A stretch of 64,000 nt of DNA from Cherax quadricarinatus (GCF_038502225.1 NC_091382.1:13873376-13937375), one strand, 5' to 3'. Numbered from the stretch's first letter, positions 11,240-23,929 are shown. Notes: a model not told the origin generated them from the letters alone. Numbers and translations: made by a program.

Positions 11240-12130
11240 CTAAATCAAGTTCACCTTCCACGAGCCCCCACAGCGGACCCTGGACACGAGTACCGTCCGG
11301 CCACTCTCGTCGAGCAGACTCCGGTCTAACTTCAACCATCCAGTTTCCCCTGTGTGGACCTCTTGGGGTGTAAACTTGTTGGTTCCGGTGGTCTTAGCAC
11401 CCTTTCCTTTAACTTTAGCGTCTTTCGTATGTCTAGCCTTGACTGAGTGGCTCTGTACTTTCCCACCCAGTGGCCCACATGCCCTGGTTGCCTTTCCTCC
11501 CACTGTTACAAGGTTCCCTGGATTTAAAGGCAATCTATCTCCCTCTTTATGCACCCTGTAAAAGTGTTTTCCCAAGGTGGCCGAGTGTTCATCACTACCT
11601 ACCTGGTTCACCTTCCCTGGCGGTTTATAGTGTATACTGGTATTCATTATCACTACTCCCCCAGCTATCATGGGGACAGCTTCTCCTCTATCTGGCGTGG
11701 CAGGGAATTCAGGTGGAATCCTGCCGCATATGATGTATCCTACTGGGGATCTGCATAACCCAATTCCTTCCTTAAATGTCCATCGTGTAGACAGGAAGTC
11801 ATCTATATGATTGGCTCCCACCAGGATACATCATATGCGGCAGGATTCCACCTGAATTCCCTGGTCTGCCAGCTTCACGTCAAGGTCTTTCAATCGCTTA
11901 GCTGCTGTAGCAAGACCTCTCGCTGTAATTGCCGAGGGTAATGTCTCTACCACCAAGTCTGTAATGTCTCTGTGATGTCCACCTAATTTTACTGTGACAT
12001 CCACCACATCATAAGATTTGGGTGGGACCTGACTTATAGCCCCTCCCAACATCATACTAACTTTCTTTGCACCTTCAACTTTAATTTAGCCACCAACTTC
12101 TTTGTTATCAAGGATACTTGTGCTCCTGGG
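11240..12130 (-). pseudogene. BEL/Pao protease-like (DUF1758) region, frame-broken
   Basis: Minus-strand translation gives the aspartic-protease region of BEL/Pao elements: FFDPGAQVSL at the start (12130), where the usual D-S/T-G is D-P-G, then the DUF1758-like body ending PVGYIICGRIPPEFP. A basic tail of about 150 residues follows and ends at the 3' LTR. The frame is broken near 12065. At 11826-11860 a 26-base stretch is replaced by an inverted copy of sequence found at 11702-11745, creating the stop after LADQGIQVESCRI. No RT follows. Given D-P-G and the breaks I do not expect protease activity. Confidence 0.75.
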
Positions 12131-13624
12131 TCAAAGAATAATTGGGTTGTTTCGGACCTGTGCCCACTCACCCTTTGCCATGACTGTAGGTAGGGCAGCA
12201 CCTCCGTGATTCTCACTCAGATTAGAGATTTCACTCCCACTAATCATTCTGGCTACCATTTCAGGCTCGGACTCACTTTCTATCTCTACCTGAGAGATAT
12301 CCCTACTAGCCTGGGGTTCCCTTAAATTATTGGGACATAGCGCAGTATGGTGCTTACCTTTGCAACAGACTCGACACTCACTGAGCTGGGTGCAACAGTC
12401 TCTCGCAAAGTGCTCCCCACAACACTTGAAGCAGAGTCTCAACTCCCTTAGTCTCTGTTGCCTACTGCTCAGTGTTGTATACTCCGGGCAACTCGTGCTA
12501 GCGTGTTCGCCTTCACAGAACACACATATTCTGGCATGAGTTCCTCTGAGGTTCTGCTTAGAGGTTCTTACCTTAGACACCTCTTTACCATAGTACACTC
12601 CAACGTTAGTCGTATGAGCTTTAGACTGATCTCTTGAGATCTTTGAGCGACTGTCTGGGTTTTTATGTGGCGAAGGTGGTGACTCTTTTCTCACACCTAT
12701 ACTCAAATGAGAAACGAGATCTCCCAACCCCTCAACGATCTGTTGTATCGTGAACCTATTCGTCTGATATTTTAAGTGAAACTCACGCACTGTAGTGCCA
12801 GCCAGTTTCCTCTGAATCACCTGACTGATGAATCATTCCGACTTACCCCAATCATGTAAATCTTTAAGACTTTTCGTCAAACTCATAACTTCGATTCGGA
12901 ACTTCTCTAGGCTCTGACGGACATGGCGACAAGCCTCTAGATCCAACAACCGATAAAGTATAGCTACCTTTATCTCCTCAGTGTTGCCAAACATGTCCTT
13001 AATTGGTCTTCAGCATGTTGGTAATTGGTGTCGGTGGTTTGGTAATGTTAGACCAAGTCCAAGGCTTTTCCCTTGAGCTGTGAACGTAAATATTGTAATT
13101 TGACGGCATCTGACAAATCGTCTCTGTCATCTATCTGGGCTTTAAACTGATCCCAGAAAGCAATGTACTCTGTTAAGGTTCCGTCGAACGTTGGTAAATT
13201 CAACTGGGGCAATCTGGGCAACACATTAACAGGCGTGCTGTTGTTCATGTTCCTTGAAACATTTGCTGACCCTGCTGTACCGACGTTCAAAATCTTTATT
13301 AACTGCCTGCAGAGTCTCAACTCTGCTTTACACTCTGCCCTTCGTTCGTCATAGTCCGTCCGTGCTACTTCGACTGTGTATTCAGACTCACCTGTAGTAT
13401 AGTCCTCTGTCTCATAAAGGATAAATGATCTCTCAAAGGCCTCCAGTCTTTGCTCCAAAGGTTTCAGGCAACTCTCTAGTTCCTCCCAGTCTACGTCCTG
13501 ATCTTGCCTGACCATACGACACTCCTCACATGCTTTGTTTGCTCAGGCACCCCTTATAGGCTCCCATAGACCGCTTTAACTGACTTAGAGCTGGGACAGC
13601 TGGTACTACATCTTCACCTACCAT
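12131..13624 (-). pseudogene. BEL/Pao gag, frame-broken
   Basis: The gag starts at the Met at 13624 (MVGEDTVPAVPALSQLKRS). An N-terminal helical region rich in Glu/Arg/Leu (13048-13515) is followed by the DUF1759 core LPTFDGTLTEYIAFWDQFKA. The C-terminal half (12131-12820) has three zinc knuckles in a row: CVFCEGEHASTSC, CFKCCGEHFARDC and CRVCCKGKHHTALC. Frameshifts lie near 13540 and near 13000, the latter at the same position as in the copy at 39081-40568. Gag would form the particle that packages element RNA; this copy cannot make it whole. Confidence 0.8.
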
Positions 13625-13680
13625 AGTTGCAGTTCAGTTAAGATCATGGTAATAATTTGTACTTCAATTAGCCCACCCCA

Positions 13681-14528
13681 CAGCACGAACGGTATTAGGC
13701 AAGAATGAACAAGTCTCAAGGCTTCTCAACAAGATTGACAACTCCCTTTATTATATTCACTCTACTCTGAATAAAAAATGTACACTGTTAGCTCTCAAAT
13801 CCCAATCAAAATGTGTATCGATGTGAAAGCTTAACCTAGCAATTTCCTGTACAATGTAAGCAAATAATTACAGGACTTAACCTAGTCTCAGGTACAATTC
13901 ACAAACCCCACATTAAAATGAATCAAAGACAATGAAAATCGCACAATAAAAATGCAGTATACAACAGGGAGCCTTAATTCCTGCAATATTCAGTCGTTAT
14001 TAGTGTCCTGCCTGCACCTCAGAAATTCCTATATCCAAGAGGGTATGTATCCCCTAGTATAACTATGCAGACATGAACACTAGCTTCCAGACTGCTTTGA
14101 GACACTGGTACTTACTGGGCATGCTCTGCCTGTTGCACACTGGACCCACAGATCAAATCACTTACAATCTCCCCAGACACTGGCCAGAAATCTACAAGAT
14201 AAAGGAGCTCTTGTCTTACTGTATGGGCCTGATGGAGGTCATCTATGGTACATCGAGGTGCCTCTACCAGATTTCCCCAGGTCTCAAATGTGTAGACACG
14301 TGGGGGGCGCTGTCTGCTGATCATGGCACGTCCTGTTGGTGTCTGTCGTAAGAAGAACGAGCTGGTACCTCTTCCAGACCCTCGTCTCTTCGTTCAAACT
14401 AGGGCTGCCAGTTCTCCCTAGCTAACTTATCCTAGTGTTTGCCTACATTATCGGCCTAGTACTACCTATGTTAAGGTCTTAGGTCTACATTATTATTATC
14501 TACAGTTGCCTTAGTAACTCTAATATTA
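13681..14528 (-). repeat. BEL copy 1, 5' LTR, inner part with internal deletion
   Basis: Matches the LTR end next to gag (up to gtgctgtgggg) and the middle, but jumps near 13970 from the sequence equivalent to 43725 straight to the one equivalent to 44636, so about 0.9 kb is missing. It is cut at 14528 by LINE-C. The primer-binding site is presumably in CCACCCCA at 13673-13680; I cannot assign the tRNA. Confidence 0.8.
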
Positions 14529-14560
14529 ACCTCGAGTTTACATGGAGAGAGTTCCGGGGG

Positions 14561-16404
14561 TCAATGCCCCCGCGGCCTCGTCTGTGACCAGGCCTCCTGC
14601 TGGATCAGAGCCTGATCAACCAGGCTGTTGCTGCTGGCTGCACGCAAACCAACGTAAAAGCCACAGCCCGGCTGATCAGGAATCGACTTTAGGTGCTTGT
14701 CCAGTGCCAGCTTGAAGACTGCCAGGGGTCTGTTGCTAATCCCCTTTATGTGTGCTGGGAGGCAGTTGAACAGTCTCGGGCCCCTAACGCTTATTGTATG
14801 GTCTCTTAACGTGCTAGTGACACCCCTGCTTTTCATTGGGGGGATGGTGCATCGTCTGCCAAGTCTTTTGCTTTCGTAGTGAGTGATTTTCGTGTGCAAG
14901 TTCGGTACTAGTCCCACTAGGATTTTCCAGGTGTATATATTCATGTATCTCTCCCTCCTGTGTTCCAGGGAATACAGGTTTAGGAACCTCAAGCGCTCCC
15001 AATAATTGAGGTGTTTTATCTCCTTTATGCGCGCCGTGAAAGTTCTCTGTACATTCTCTAGGTCGGCAATTTCACCTGCCTTGAAAGGTGCTGTTAGTGT
15101 GCAGCAATATTCCAGCCTAGATAGAACAAGTGACCTGAAGAGTGTCATCATGGGGTTGGCCTCCCTAGTTTTGAAGGTTCTCTTTATCCATCCTGTCATT
15201 TTTCTAGCACATGCGATTGATACAATGTTATGGTCCTTGAAGGTGAGATCCTCCGACATGATCACTCCCAGGTCTGTGACGTTGGTGTTTCGCTCTATTT
15301 TGTGGCTAGAATTTGTTTTGTACTCTGATGAAGATTTAATTTCCTCATGTTTACCATATCTGAGTAATTGAAATTTCTCATCGTTGAACTTCATATTGTT
15401 TTCTGCAGCCCACTGAAAGATTTGGTTGATGTCCGCCTGGAGCTTTGCAGTGTTTGCAATGGAAGACACTGTCATGCAGATTCGGGTGTCATCTGCAAAG
15501 GAAGACACGGTGCTGTGGCTGACATCCTTGTCTATGTCGGATATGAGGATGAGGAACAAGATGGGAGCGAGTACTGTGCCTTGTGGAACAGAGCTTTTCA
15601 CCGTAGCTGCCTCGGACTTTACTCTGTTGACGACTACTCTCTGTGTTCTGTTAGTGAGGAAATTATAGATCCATCGACCGACTTTTCCTGTTATTCCTTT
15701 AGCACGCATTTTGTGCGCTATTACGCCATGGTCACACTTGTCGAAGGCTTTTGCAAAGTCTGTATATATTACATCTGCATTCTTTTTGTCTTCTAGTGCA
15801 TTTAGGACCTTGTCGTATGATTCAATAGTTGAGACACACAGGAGCGACCTGTTCTAAACCCATGTTGCCCTGGGTTGTGTAACTGATGGGTTTCTAGATG
15901 GGTGGTGATCTTGCTTCTTAGGACCCTTTCAAAGATTTTTATGATATGGGATGTTAGTGCTATTGGTCTGTAGTTCTTTGCTGTTGCTTTACTGCCCCCT
16001 TTGTGGAGTGGGGATATGTCTGTTGTTTTTAGTAACTGTGGGACGACCCCCGTGTCCATGCTCCGTCTCTATAGGATGGAAAAGGCTCGTGATAGGGGCT
16101 TCTTGCAGTTCTAGATGAACACGGAGTTCCATGAGTCTGGCCCTGGGGCAGAGTGCATGGCCATGTCATTTATCGCCTGGTCGAAGTCATTTGGTGTCAG
16201 GATAACATCGGATAGGCTTGTGTTAACCAAATTTTGTGGCTCTCTCATAAAAAATTCGTTTTGATCTCCGACTCTCAGTCTGGTTAGCGGTTTGCTAAAA
16301 ACTGAGTCATATTGGGACTTGAGTACCTCACTCATTTCCTTGCTGTCATCTGTGTAGGACCCATCTTGTTTAAGTAGGGCCCCAATACTGGATGTTGTTC
16401 TCAA
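14561..16404 (-). pseudogene. LINE-C reverse transcriptase, frame-broken
   Basis: RT pieces on the minus strand: NDMAMHSAPGPDSWNSVFI (16111-16404), NYRPIALTSHIIKIFERVL and QHGFRTGRSC (15802-16059), then a 382-residue open stretch (14561-15709) with SSVPQGTVLAPILFL and FADDTRI as the catalytic region and a C-terminal domain ending RGPRLFNCLPAHI. Frames change between these pieces near 15800 and 16080, so the protein is not continuous. A zinc-knuckle-like C-terminus is not evident. Confidence 0.85.
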
Positions 16405-16772
16405 CTTTGATTTGGCGTAGGAGAAGAAATACTTTTTGTTTCTTTCGATTTCATTTATGGCTTTTAGTTCTTCCCGCGATTCCTGACTCCTATAAGTTTG
16501 AGTTTGATGCTTGCTATTTCTCTGACCAGTGTCTCCCTATGCATTTCAGATATATTGACCTCTTTTAGGCACTCTGTTATTCTTTTCCATCGCCTCTAAA
16601 GGGAGTGCCTGTCTCTTTCTATTTTACATCTACTCCTCCTTTTTCTTAGAGGAATAAGCCTTGTGCATACATCGAGTGCCACCAAGTTAATCTGTTCTTG
16701 GCATATGTTGGGGTCTGTGTTGCTTAGTATATCTTCCCAGCTTATATCGGTTAGGATTTGGTTTACTTGGTC

Positions 16773-17644
16773 CTACTTTATGTTTTTGTTATTGAAGTTT
16801 AATTTGGTGAATGCTCCCTCATGACTAGTCTCATTATGTCGCTCTGGGGCTCCACGCATACATGTCTGAACCTCAATTATGTTGTGATCTGAGTATATTG
16901 TTTTTGATATTGTGACATTTCTTATCAGATCATCATTGTTAGTGAAGATGAGGTCTAGTGTATTCTCCAGTCTAGTAGGCTCTATTATTTGCTGGTTTAA
17001 ATTGAATTTTGTGCAGAGATTTAAAAGCTCGTGTGAGTGTGAGTTTTCATCAGAGCTGCCTCCTGGTGTTATTACTGCAACAAAATTATTTGCTATATTC
17101 CTCCATTTTAGGTGCCTTAAGTTGAAATCCCCCAGGAGCAAGATGTTGGGTGCAGGAGCTGGAAGATTTTCCAGACAGTGGTCAATTTTTAACAGCTGTT
17201 CCTGGAATTGCTGGGATGTTGCATCCGGAGGCTTGTAGACTACCACAATGACTAGGTTTTGGTTCTCGACCTTTACTGCTAAAACTTCCACTACATCATT
17301 TGAGGCATTTAGCAGTTCTGTGCAAACAAGTGACTCTGCAATGTACAGGCCAACCCCCCATCCTTTTGCCTGTTCACTCTGTCATATCTGTATAAGTTGT
17401 AACCTGGGATCCATATTTCGTTGTCCAAGTGATCCTTTATGTGGGTCTCAGTGAAAGCCGCGAACATTGCCTTTGCCTCTGCAAGCAGTCCACGGATGAA
17501 AGGTATTTTGTTGTTTGTTGCTGGCTTGAGACCCTGTATATTTGCAAAGAAGAGTGTCATCGGATTGGTGGTATTGTTGGTACTGGGGGAGGATTTTTTT
17601 TCCGGAATTAGTATCTGTATCTGTTGGTTTGGAGTGGAGGTCAT
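16773..17644 (-). pseudogene. LINE-C endonuclease, frame-broken
   Basis: Apurinic-type endonuclease: FFANIQGLKPAT near the start (17644), TETHIKDHL, then VVVYKPPDAT, ILLLGDFNLRHLKW and SDHNIIEVQT. One frameshift near 17300 splits it into 111 and 172 residues. Bases 16405-16772 encode a degraded basic linker between endonuclease and RT. Confidence 0.8.
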
Positions 17645-17712
17645 CGACTGTGGTTATACTCCAGGAATGACTGGATTTGGTGTACGATTTCTGCCATTTC
17701 CTGCCAGTTTTT

Positions 17713-17914
17713 TAATATACTAACAGTAATACTACCTACTCCTTCCCTGAAGAGCAAATCTATAAATTAAATACATGCCTACCAACAATCCATCGTCAAC
17801 CAGAGAGAATGCTTTCATGTTTGGGTGGGGTATAAGGGCCATCCAGCTCAGCCGTCCCGTACGGCCATGCTGGATCTGTCCTGTGGAACTTTAGGGACCA
17901 AATAAATTTCCACA
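17713..17914 (-). repeat. BEL copy 1, 5' LTR, outer end
   Basis: Outer 200 bp of the 5' LTR, starting TGTGGAAATTTATTTGGTCC at 17914 on the minus strand. It continues in register from 14528 on the other side of LINE-C. Confidence 0.85.
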
Positions 17915-17929
17915 ATTATCTAGTGCATT

Positions 17930-18063
17930 ATTATTACATATGTATTTTTGCTATAAGTATTATATTATTATTATATTACTATTATTTTATTATTATTATT
18001 ATTATACTATTATTATTATTGTTATTATTATTATTATTATTATTGTTATCATTAATATTATTA

Positions 18064-18134
<71 letters not shown>

Positions 18135-18192
18135 CTATTATTATTATGCATATTATTATTATTATACAATACTATAATTATTATTATTATTA
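17930..18192. repeat. (ATT)n microsatellite
   Basis: Long imperfect ATT array with interruptions (tactatt, gttatc). The reading frames across it are poly-Leu/Ile/Tyr artefacts. Confidence 0.95.
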
Positions 18193-18199
18193 CAATGTA

Positions 18200-18630
18200 A
18201 ATAATTTTTTAATTTTTATTCACACAAAAAATATAAGATTTACTGTTATGCAGACTACTGCCGTATTTCAATAATTGTATAAATAATGTCGACCCATTCA
18301 TGACTGCATATTAGAATGGACAGTTAAGTCATTTGTTTACTCTTGAACATAGCCAAAACAATCGAACATTTCTCCTACGCTGAGCTCAATTTCAAGGTAC
18401 TTTTCATCATGAAAGCAATCAAAATCACATCTATTTCTGTAATATATCCTTCATTCTATCAAATGAGACAAAAAAAATGAGAAAACAGCCATAAAAACCA
18501 TACGAAAATACTGCTAAGGGGCAGGTAATTGCTGAGAAGTGAACTCCATTTTTCATGCTCAGGTTTCTTTCATTTTTTGGTGTATATTAAAAAGCATCTT
18601 TCCATCATACATTGCCCAAGTTTCAACAAG
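18200..18630. mobile_element. Fragment of piggyBac-like family
   Basis: Aligns with 50720-51040 inside the TTAA-flanked element at 50201-51269. Shared blocks include agatttactgt, gcagact, aataattgtataaataat and ccattcatgactgca. Neither end is preserved. Bases 18631-18860 hold nothing I recognise. Confidence 0.6.
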
Positions 18631-18860
18631 ATACTCCAACAAACAAATGATATACAATTCTTGATCAAGAGCAAGAGCCCCTCACCAGCATCAAGGAACC
18701 TGCCTTGAGGACTGCTCACTTATGGAAATTTTGCTCGTCTCTAGAAGCAAAAAATCGACCCATCGACTGCTGGTATTTGGTAAAACTCACATGGATGTGC
18801 TCGCAAGTAGAGGTTCCACTGTATCTCGATATAATTATACAAATGTATTTAAGTCATATG

Positions 18861-19801
18861 GAGATAACATTACCTACCAGAGATAACATTACCTACCAGA
18901 AATAACATTGCCTACCAGAGATAAAATTACCTACCAGAGATAATATTTCCTACCAGAGATAACATTACCTACCAGAAATAACATTACCTACCAGAGATAA
19001 TCTTACCTACCAGAGATATTACCTACCAGAGATAATATTACCTACCAGAGATAACATTACCTACCAGAGATATCATTACCTACCAGAGATAACATTCCCT
19101 ACCAGAGATAACATTACCTACCAGAGATAACATTACCTACCAGAGATAACATTACCTACCAGAGATAACATTACCTACCAGAGATATCATTACCTACCAG
19201 AGATAACATTCCCTACCAGAGATAACATTACCTACCAGAGATATCATTACCTACCAGAGATAACATTCCCTACCAGAGATAACATTACCTACCAGAGATA
19301 ACATTACCTACCAGAGATAACATTACCTACCAGAGATAACATTACCTACCAGAGATAACATTACCTACCAGAGATAACATTCCCTACCAGAGATAACATT
19401 ACCTACCAGAGATAACATTACCTACCAGAGATAACATTACCTACCAGAGATAACATTACCTACCAGAGATAACATTACCTACCAGAGATAACATTACCTA
19501 TCAGAGATAACATTACCTACCAGAGATAACCTTACCTACCAAAGATAACATTACCTATAAGAGATAATATTAACTACAAGAGATAACATTACCTACCAGA
19601 GATAACATTACCTGTCAGAGATAACATTACCTGTCAGAGATAACATTACCTAGCAGAGACAACATTACCTACCAGAGATAACATTACCTATAAGAGATAA
19701 CATTACCTCCAAGAGATAACATTACCTACCAGAGATAACATTACCTACCAGAGATAACATTACCTACCAGAGATAACATTTCCTACCAGAGATAACATTA
19801 C
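18861..19801 (+). repeat. 19-bp satellite array (main block)
   Basis: About 49 tandem copies of ATAACATTACCTACCAGAG. Variants (ataTCatt, attCcct, aGAAataac) are not random. The block with gatatcatt followed by attccct recurs with spacing of 114 bp (6 units) and 57 bp (3 units) near 19069, 19183 and 19240, a sign of local multi-unit duplication. Confidence 0.95.
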
Positions 19802-21653
19802 CAATCTTAAACAAGATGAGTCCTACACAGATGACAGCAAGGAAATTAGTGAGCTACTCAAGTCCCAGTATGACTCAGTTTTTAGCAAGCCACTAACCAG
19901 ACTGAGAGTCGAAGATCAAAATGATATTTTTAAGAGAGAGCCACAGAAGTTGGTTAACACAAGCCTATCCGATGTTATCCTGTCACCAAATGACTTCGAA
20001 CAGGCGATAAATGACATGCCCATGCACTCTGCCCCTAGGCCAGACTCATGGAACTTCGTGTTCATCAAGAACTGCAAGAAGCCCCTATCACGAGCTTTTA
20101 CCATCCTATAGAGAGGGAGCATTGACATGGGGGTCATCCCAGAGTTACTAAAAACAAGAGACATATCCCCACTCTACAAAGGGGGCAGTAAAGCAATTGC
20201 AAATAACTACAGACTGATAGCACTAACATCCCATGTCATAAAAATCTTTGAAAGGGTCCTAAGATGCAAGATAGACACCCATCTAGAAACCTATCAATTA
20301 CACATCCCAGGGCAACATGGGTTTAGAACATGGATGCTCCTGTCTGTCTCAACTATGGGATCACTACGACAAGGTCCTAGATGCACTAGAATTCAAAAAT
20401 AATGCAGATGTAATGTATACAGACTTCGCAAAAGCCTTCGACAAGTGTGACCATTGCATAATAGTGCACAAAATGCTTGCTAAAGGAATAACAGGAAAAG
20501 TTGGTAGATTGAGCTATAATTTCCTCACAAACAGAACAAAAGAGTAGTAGTTAACAGAGTAATGTCCGAGGCAGCTACTGTGAAAAGCTCTGTTCCACAA
20601 GGCACAGTGCTTGCTCCCATCTTGTTTCTCATCCTCATATCTGAATAGACAAGGATGTCAGCCACAGCACCGTGTCTTCCTTTGCAGATGACACCCAAAT
20701 CTGCATGACAGTCTCTTCCATTGCAGACACTGCAAGGCTCCAGGCGGACATCAACCAAATCTTTCATTGGGATGCAGAAAACAATATGAAGTTCAACTAT
20801 GAGAAATTTCAATTACTCAGATATGGTAAATATGAGGAAATTAAATCTTCATCAGAGTGCAAAACAAATTCTAGCCACAAAATAGAGCGAAACACCATCG
20901 TCAAAGACCTGGGAGTGATCATGTTAAAGTGAGCCTTTAAGGGCCATTAAATTGTATCACTCGCAGCTGCTAGAAAAATGACAGGATGTATAATGAGAAC
21001 CATCAAAACTAGGGATGCCAAGCCCATGATGACACTCTTCAGGTCACTTGTTCTATCTAGGCTGGAATATTGCTGCACACTAACAGCACCTTTCAAGGCA
21101 GGTGAAATTGCTGACCTAGAAAATGTACAGAGAACCTTCACGGCACGCATAACGGAGATAAAACACCTCAATTACTGGGTGCGCTTGAGGTTCCTAAACC
21201 TGTATTCCCTGGAATGCAGGCGGGAGAGATACATGATTATATAGATATGGAAAATCCTAGAGGAACTAGTACCAAACTTGCACACGAAAATCATTCACAA
21301 CGAAAGGAAAAGACTTGGCAGTTGATGCAACATCCCTCAATGAAAAGCAGGGGTGTCACTAGCACATTAAGAGGCCATACAATAAGTGTCAGGGGCCCAA
21401 GACTGTTCAGCTGCCTCCTATCATACATAAGATGGATTACCAATAGACCCCTGGCAGTCTTCAAGCTGGCACTGGACAAGCACCTAAGGTCGGTACCTGA
21501 CCAGCCAGGCTGTGGCTCATACGTTGGTTTGCATGCAGCCAGCAGTAACAGCCTGGTTGATCAGGCTCTGATCCACCAGGAGGCCTGGTCACAGACCGGG
21601 CCGTGAGGGCGTTGACCCTCAGAACTCTCTCCAGGTAAACTCCAGGTAAAGCA
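19802..21653 (+). pseudogene. LINE-C copy, 5' truncated, many lesions
   Basis: Plus-strand LINE-C from just upstream of the RT to the 3' end. Recognisable parts are ITSHVIKIFERVLRCKIDTH (20127-20402), FAKAFDKCDH (20317-20547), FADDTQICMTVSS (20672-20932) and the C-terminal domain (20978-21606). At least five frameshifts or stops separate them. It lies within the 19-bp satellite, which continues on both sides, so it inserted after the array formed. Confidence 0.85.
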
Positions 21654-21704
21654 TACCAGAGATAACATTACCTACCAGAGATAACATTCCCTACCAGAGA
21701 TAAC
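21654..21704 (+). repeat. 19-bp satellite, short block
   Basis: Between two and three copies of the same unit as 18861-19801, left between a LINE-C 3' end and a CR1 3' end. This is continuation of the array that both elements landed in. Confidence 0.9.
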
Positions 21705-21973
21705 ATAAGAACATAAGAAAGGAGGAACACTGCAGCAGGCCTGTTGGCCCATACTAGGCAGGTCCTTTACAATTCATCCCACTAACAAACATTTGACCAA
21801 CCCAACTTTCAATGCCACCCAAGAAACAAGCTCTGATGTGCAAGTCCCACTCAAATCCAACCCCTCCTACTCATGTACTTATCCAGCCTAAATTTGAAAC
21901 TACCCAAAGTCCTAGCCTCAATAACCCAACTAGGTAAACTGTTCCACTCATCAACTACCCTATTTCCAAACCA

Positions 21974-23929
21974 TTACTTTCCTATGTCCTTTCTAAATCT
22001 AAACTTATCTAATTTAAATCCATTACTGTGGGTTCTCTCTTGGAGAGATATCCTCAAGACCTTGTTAATATCCCCTTTATTAATACCTATCTTCCACTTA
22101 TACACTTCGATCAGGTCTTCCCTCATTCTTCGTCTAACAAGTGAATGTAACTTAAGAGTCTTCAATCTTTCTTCATAAGGAAGATTTCTAATGCTATGTA
22201 TTAATTTAGTCATCCTACGCTGAATGTTTTCTAATGAATTTATGTCGATTCTGTAATATGGAGACCAGAATTGAGCTGCATAATCTAGGTGAGGCCTTAC
22301 TAATGATGTATAAAGCTGCAGTATGACCTCTGGACTTCTGTTGCTTACACTTCTTGATATAAATCCCAGTAATCTATTTGCCTTATTATGTATGCTTAGG
22401 CATTGCTGTCTTGGTTTAAGGTTGCTGCTTACCATAACCCCCAAGTCCTTTTCGCAATCTGTATGGCTAAGTTCTACATTATTTAACTTATAAGTGCTAG
22501 GGTTATCGACACTCCCGAGCTTCAGAACCTTGCATTTATCTACATTGAACTGCATCTGCCACTTTTCTGATCAAGAGTAGAGTTTGTCTAAATCCTCCTA
22601 AAGTTCCCTAACATCTACGTTTGAATCAATTATCCTACCTATCTTCGTGTCATCGGCGAATTTGCTCATATCACTAGTAATTCCTTCATCAAGATCATTG
22701 ATATATATTGTAAACAACAACGGGCCCAAGACTGATCCCTGTGGAACGCCACTTGTTACTGATCCCCACTCGGATTTAACCCCATTTATGGACACTCTCT
22801 GCTTCCTGTCTGTGAGCCATGATTCGATCCACGAGGGCACTCTTCCCCCAATGCCATGAGCTGCTACTTTCTTCAACAGTCTTTGGTGCGGAACTCTATC
22901 AAATGCCTTACTAAAATCTAAGTAAATAATATCAAATTCTTTATCGTGGTCAACAGCCTCAAAAGCTTTACTGAAGAAAGTTAATAAATTAGTTAGACAA
23001 GACCGGCCTCTTGTGAATCCATGCTGAGTATCATTAATCAAGCTATGCTTATCGAGATGGCTTCTTATAATTTGAGCTATAATTGACTCTAGTAATTTGC
23101 CTACAATTGAGGTCAGGCTTATTGGGCGGTAATTTGACGGTAACGACTTGTCCCCTGTTTTAAATATAGGAATTACATTAGCCATCTTCCACATATCAGA
23201 CACTACACCTGTTTGAAGAGATAAATTAAAAATATTAGTTAATGGTTCACAGACTTCCATTTTGCATTCCTTTAGAACCCTTGAAAAAACCTCATCAGGA
23301 CCCGGTGACTTATTTTGCTTCAGTCGGTCTATCTGCTTCACAACCATTTCACTAGTGACTGTGATGTTACATAATTTATCTTCTTCTGGCCCACTATAAA
23401 AATTAATTACCGGAATATTATTAGTGTCTTCCTGTGTAAAAACCGAGAGAAAATAATTATTTAAAATCGAGCACATTTCATTCTCTTTGTCAGTAAGATG
23501 CCCATAGTTATTTTTAAGGGGACCTATCTTATCTCTGACTTTTGTTCTATATACCTGGAAAAAACTTTTTGGGTTAGTTTTAGAATCCCTAGCAACTTTA
23601 ATTTCATAGTCCCTTTTAGCTTTTCTTATCCCCTTTTTAATGTCCCTCTTAATGTCAATATACTGATTCATAAGATGACCCTCGCCTCTTTTGATGCGCC
23701 TACAAATTCCTTTCTTATGCCCTAGTAGATATTTCAGCCTATTATTCATCCATTTTGGGTCATTTCTATTTGATCTAATTTCCTTATAAGGGATAAATGT
23801 TCTTTGAGCAGCATGTATTGTGTTCAGAAAACTGTCATATTGATAGCTCTCTTCGTTACCCCAGTCAACAGATGATAAATGTTCTCTAAGCCCATCGTAA
23901 TCTGCTAAGCGAAAATCTGGGACTGTCAC
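21974..23929 (-). pseudogene. CR1 reverse transcriptase, two stops
   Basis: RT domain with [81 protein letters not shown] and catalytic FADDTKI, then a C-terminal part with RPHLDYAAQFWSPYYR and LEVYKWK-type motifs. The N-terminal part (22598-23929) and C-terminal part (21974-22555) are in the same frame and separated by two nonsense codons (TAG at 22598-22600 and a TGA just downstream). At 23929 the frame also slips relative to the endonuclease ORF. Confidence 0.85.

Larger units (their letters stand above)
14529..17712 (-). mobile_element. LINE-C non-LTR retrotransposon
   Basis: A minus-strand LINE of 3.2 kb inserted in the BEL 5' LTR with a short target duplication TAATAT (14521-14526 and 17713-17718). 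The 3' end at 14529 carries the LINE-C signature (ggagagagttccgggggtca, then cctgatcaaccagg) seen in several other copies here. The 5' end runs only slightly upstream of the endonuclease, so the copy is probably 5' truncated and no ORF1 is seen. Confidence 0.85.
6465..17914 (-). mobile_element. BEL/Pao LTR retrotransposon copy 1, split by two LINEs
   Basis: Read on the minus strand the parts are: 5' LTR (17914 to 17713, then 14528 to 13681), internal gag-protease region (13680 to 11210) and 3' LTR (11209 to 10937, then 7218 to 6465). LINE-C sits in the 5' LTR and LINE-A in the 3' LTR. Both LTRs start with TGTGGAAATTTATTTGGTCC. The internal part is only about 2.5 kb: it contains gag and a protease-like region and then reaches the 3' LTR with no reverse transcriptase, RNase H or integrase. 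The 3' LTR is truncated at 6465. The 5' LTR lacks about 0.9 kb in the middle (junction near 13970) compared with the copy at 37149. Confidence 0.85.

Noticed and set aside
17923..18200. Poly-Leu/Ile/Tyr membrane-like ORFs
   Set aside because: Translation of an ATT microsatellite in different frames.
18861..19801. CRISPR-like array
   Set aside because: Units are contiguous 19-mers with no spacers, and the context is eukaryotic transposons.
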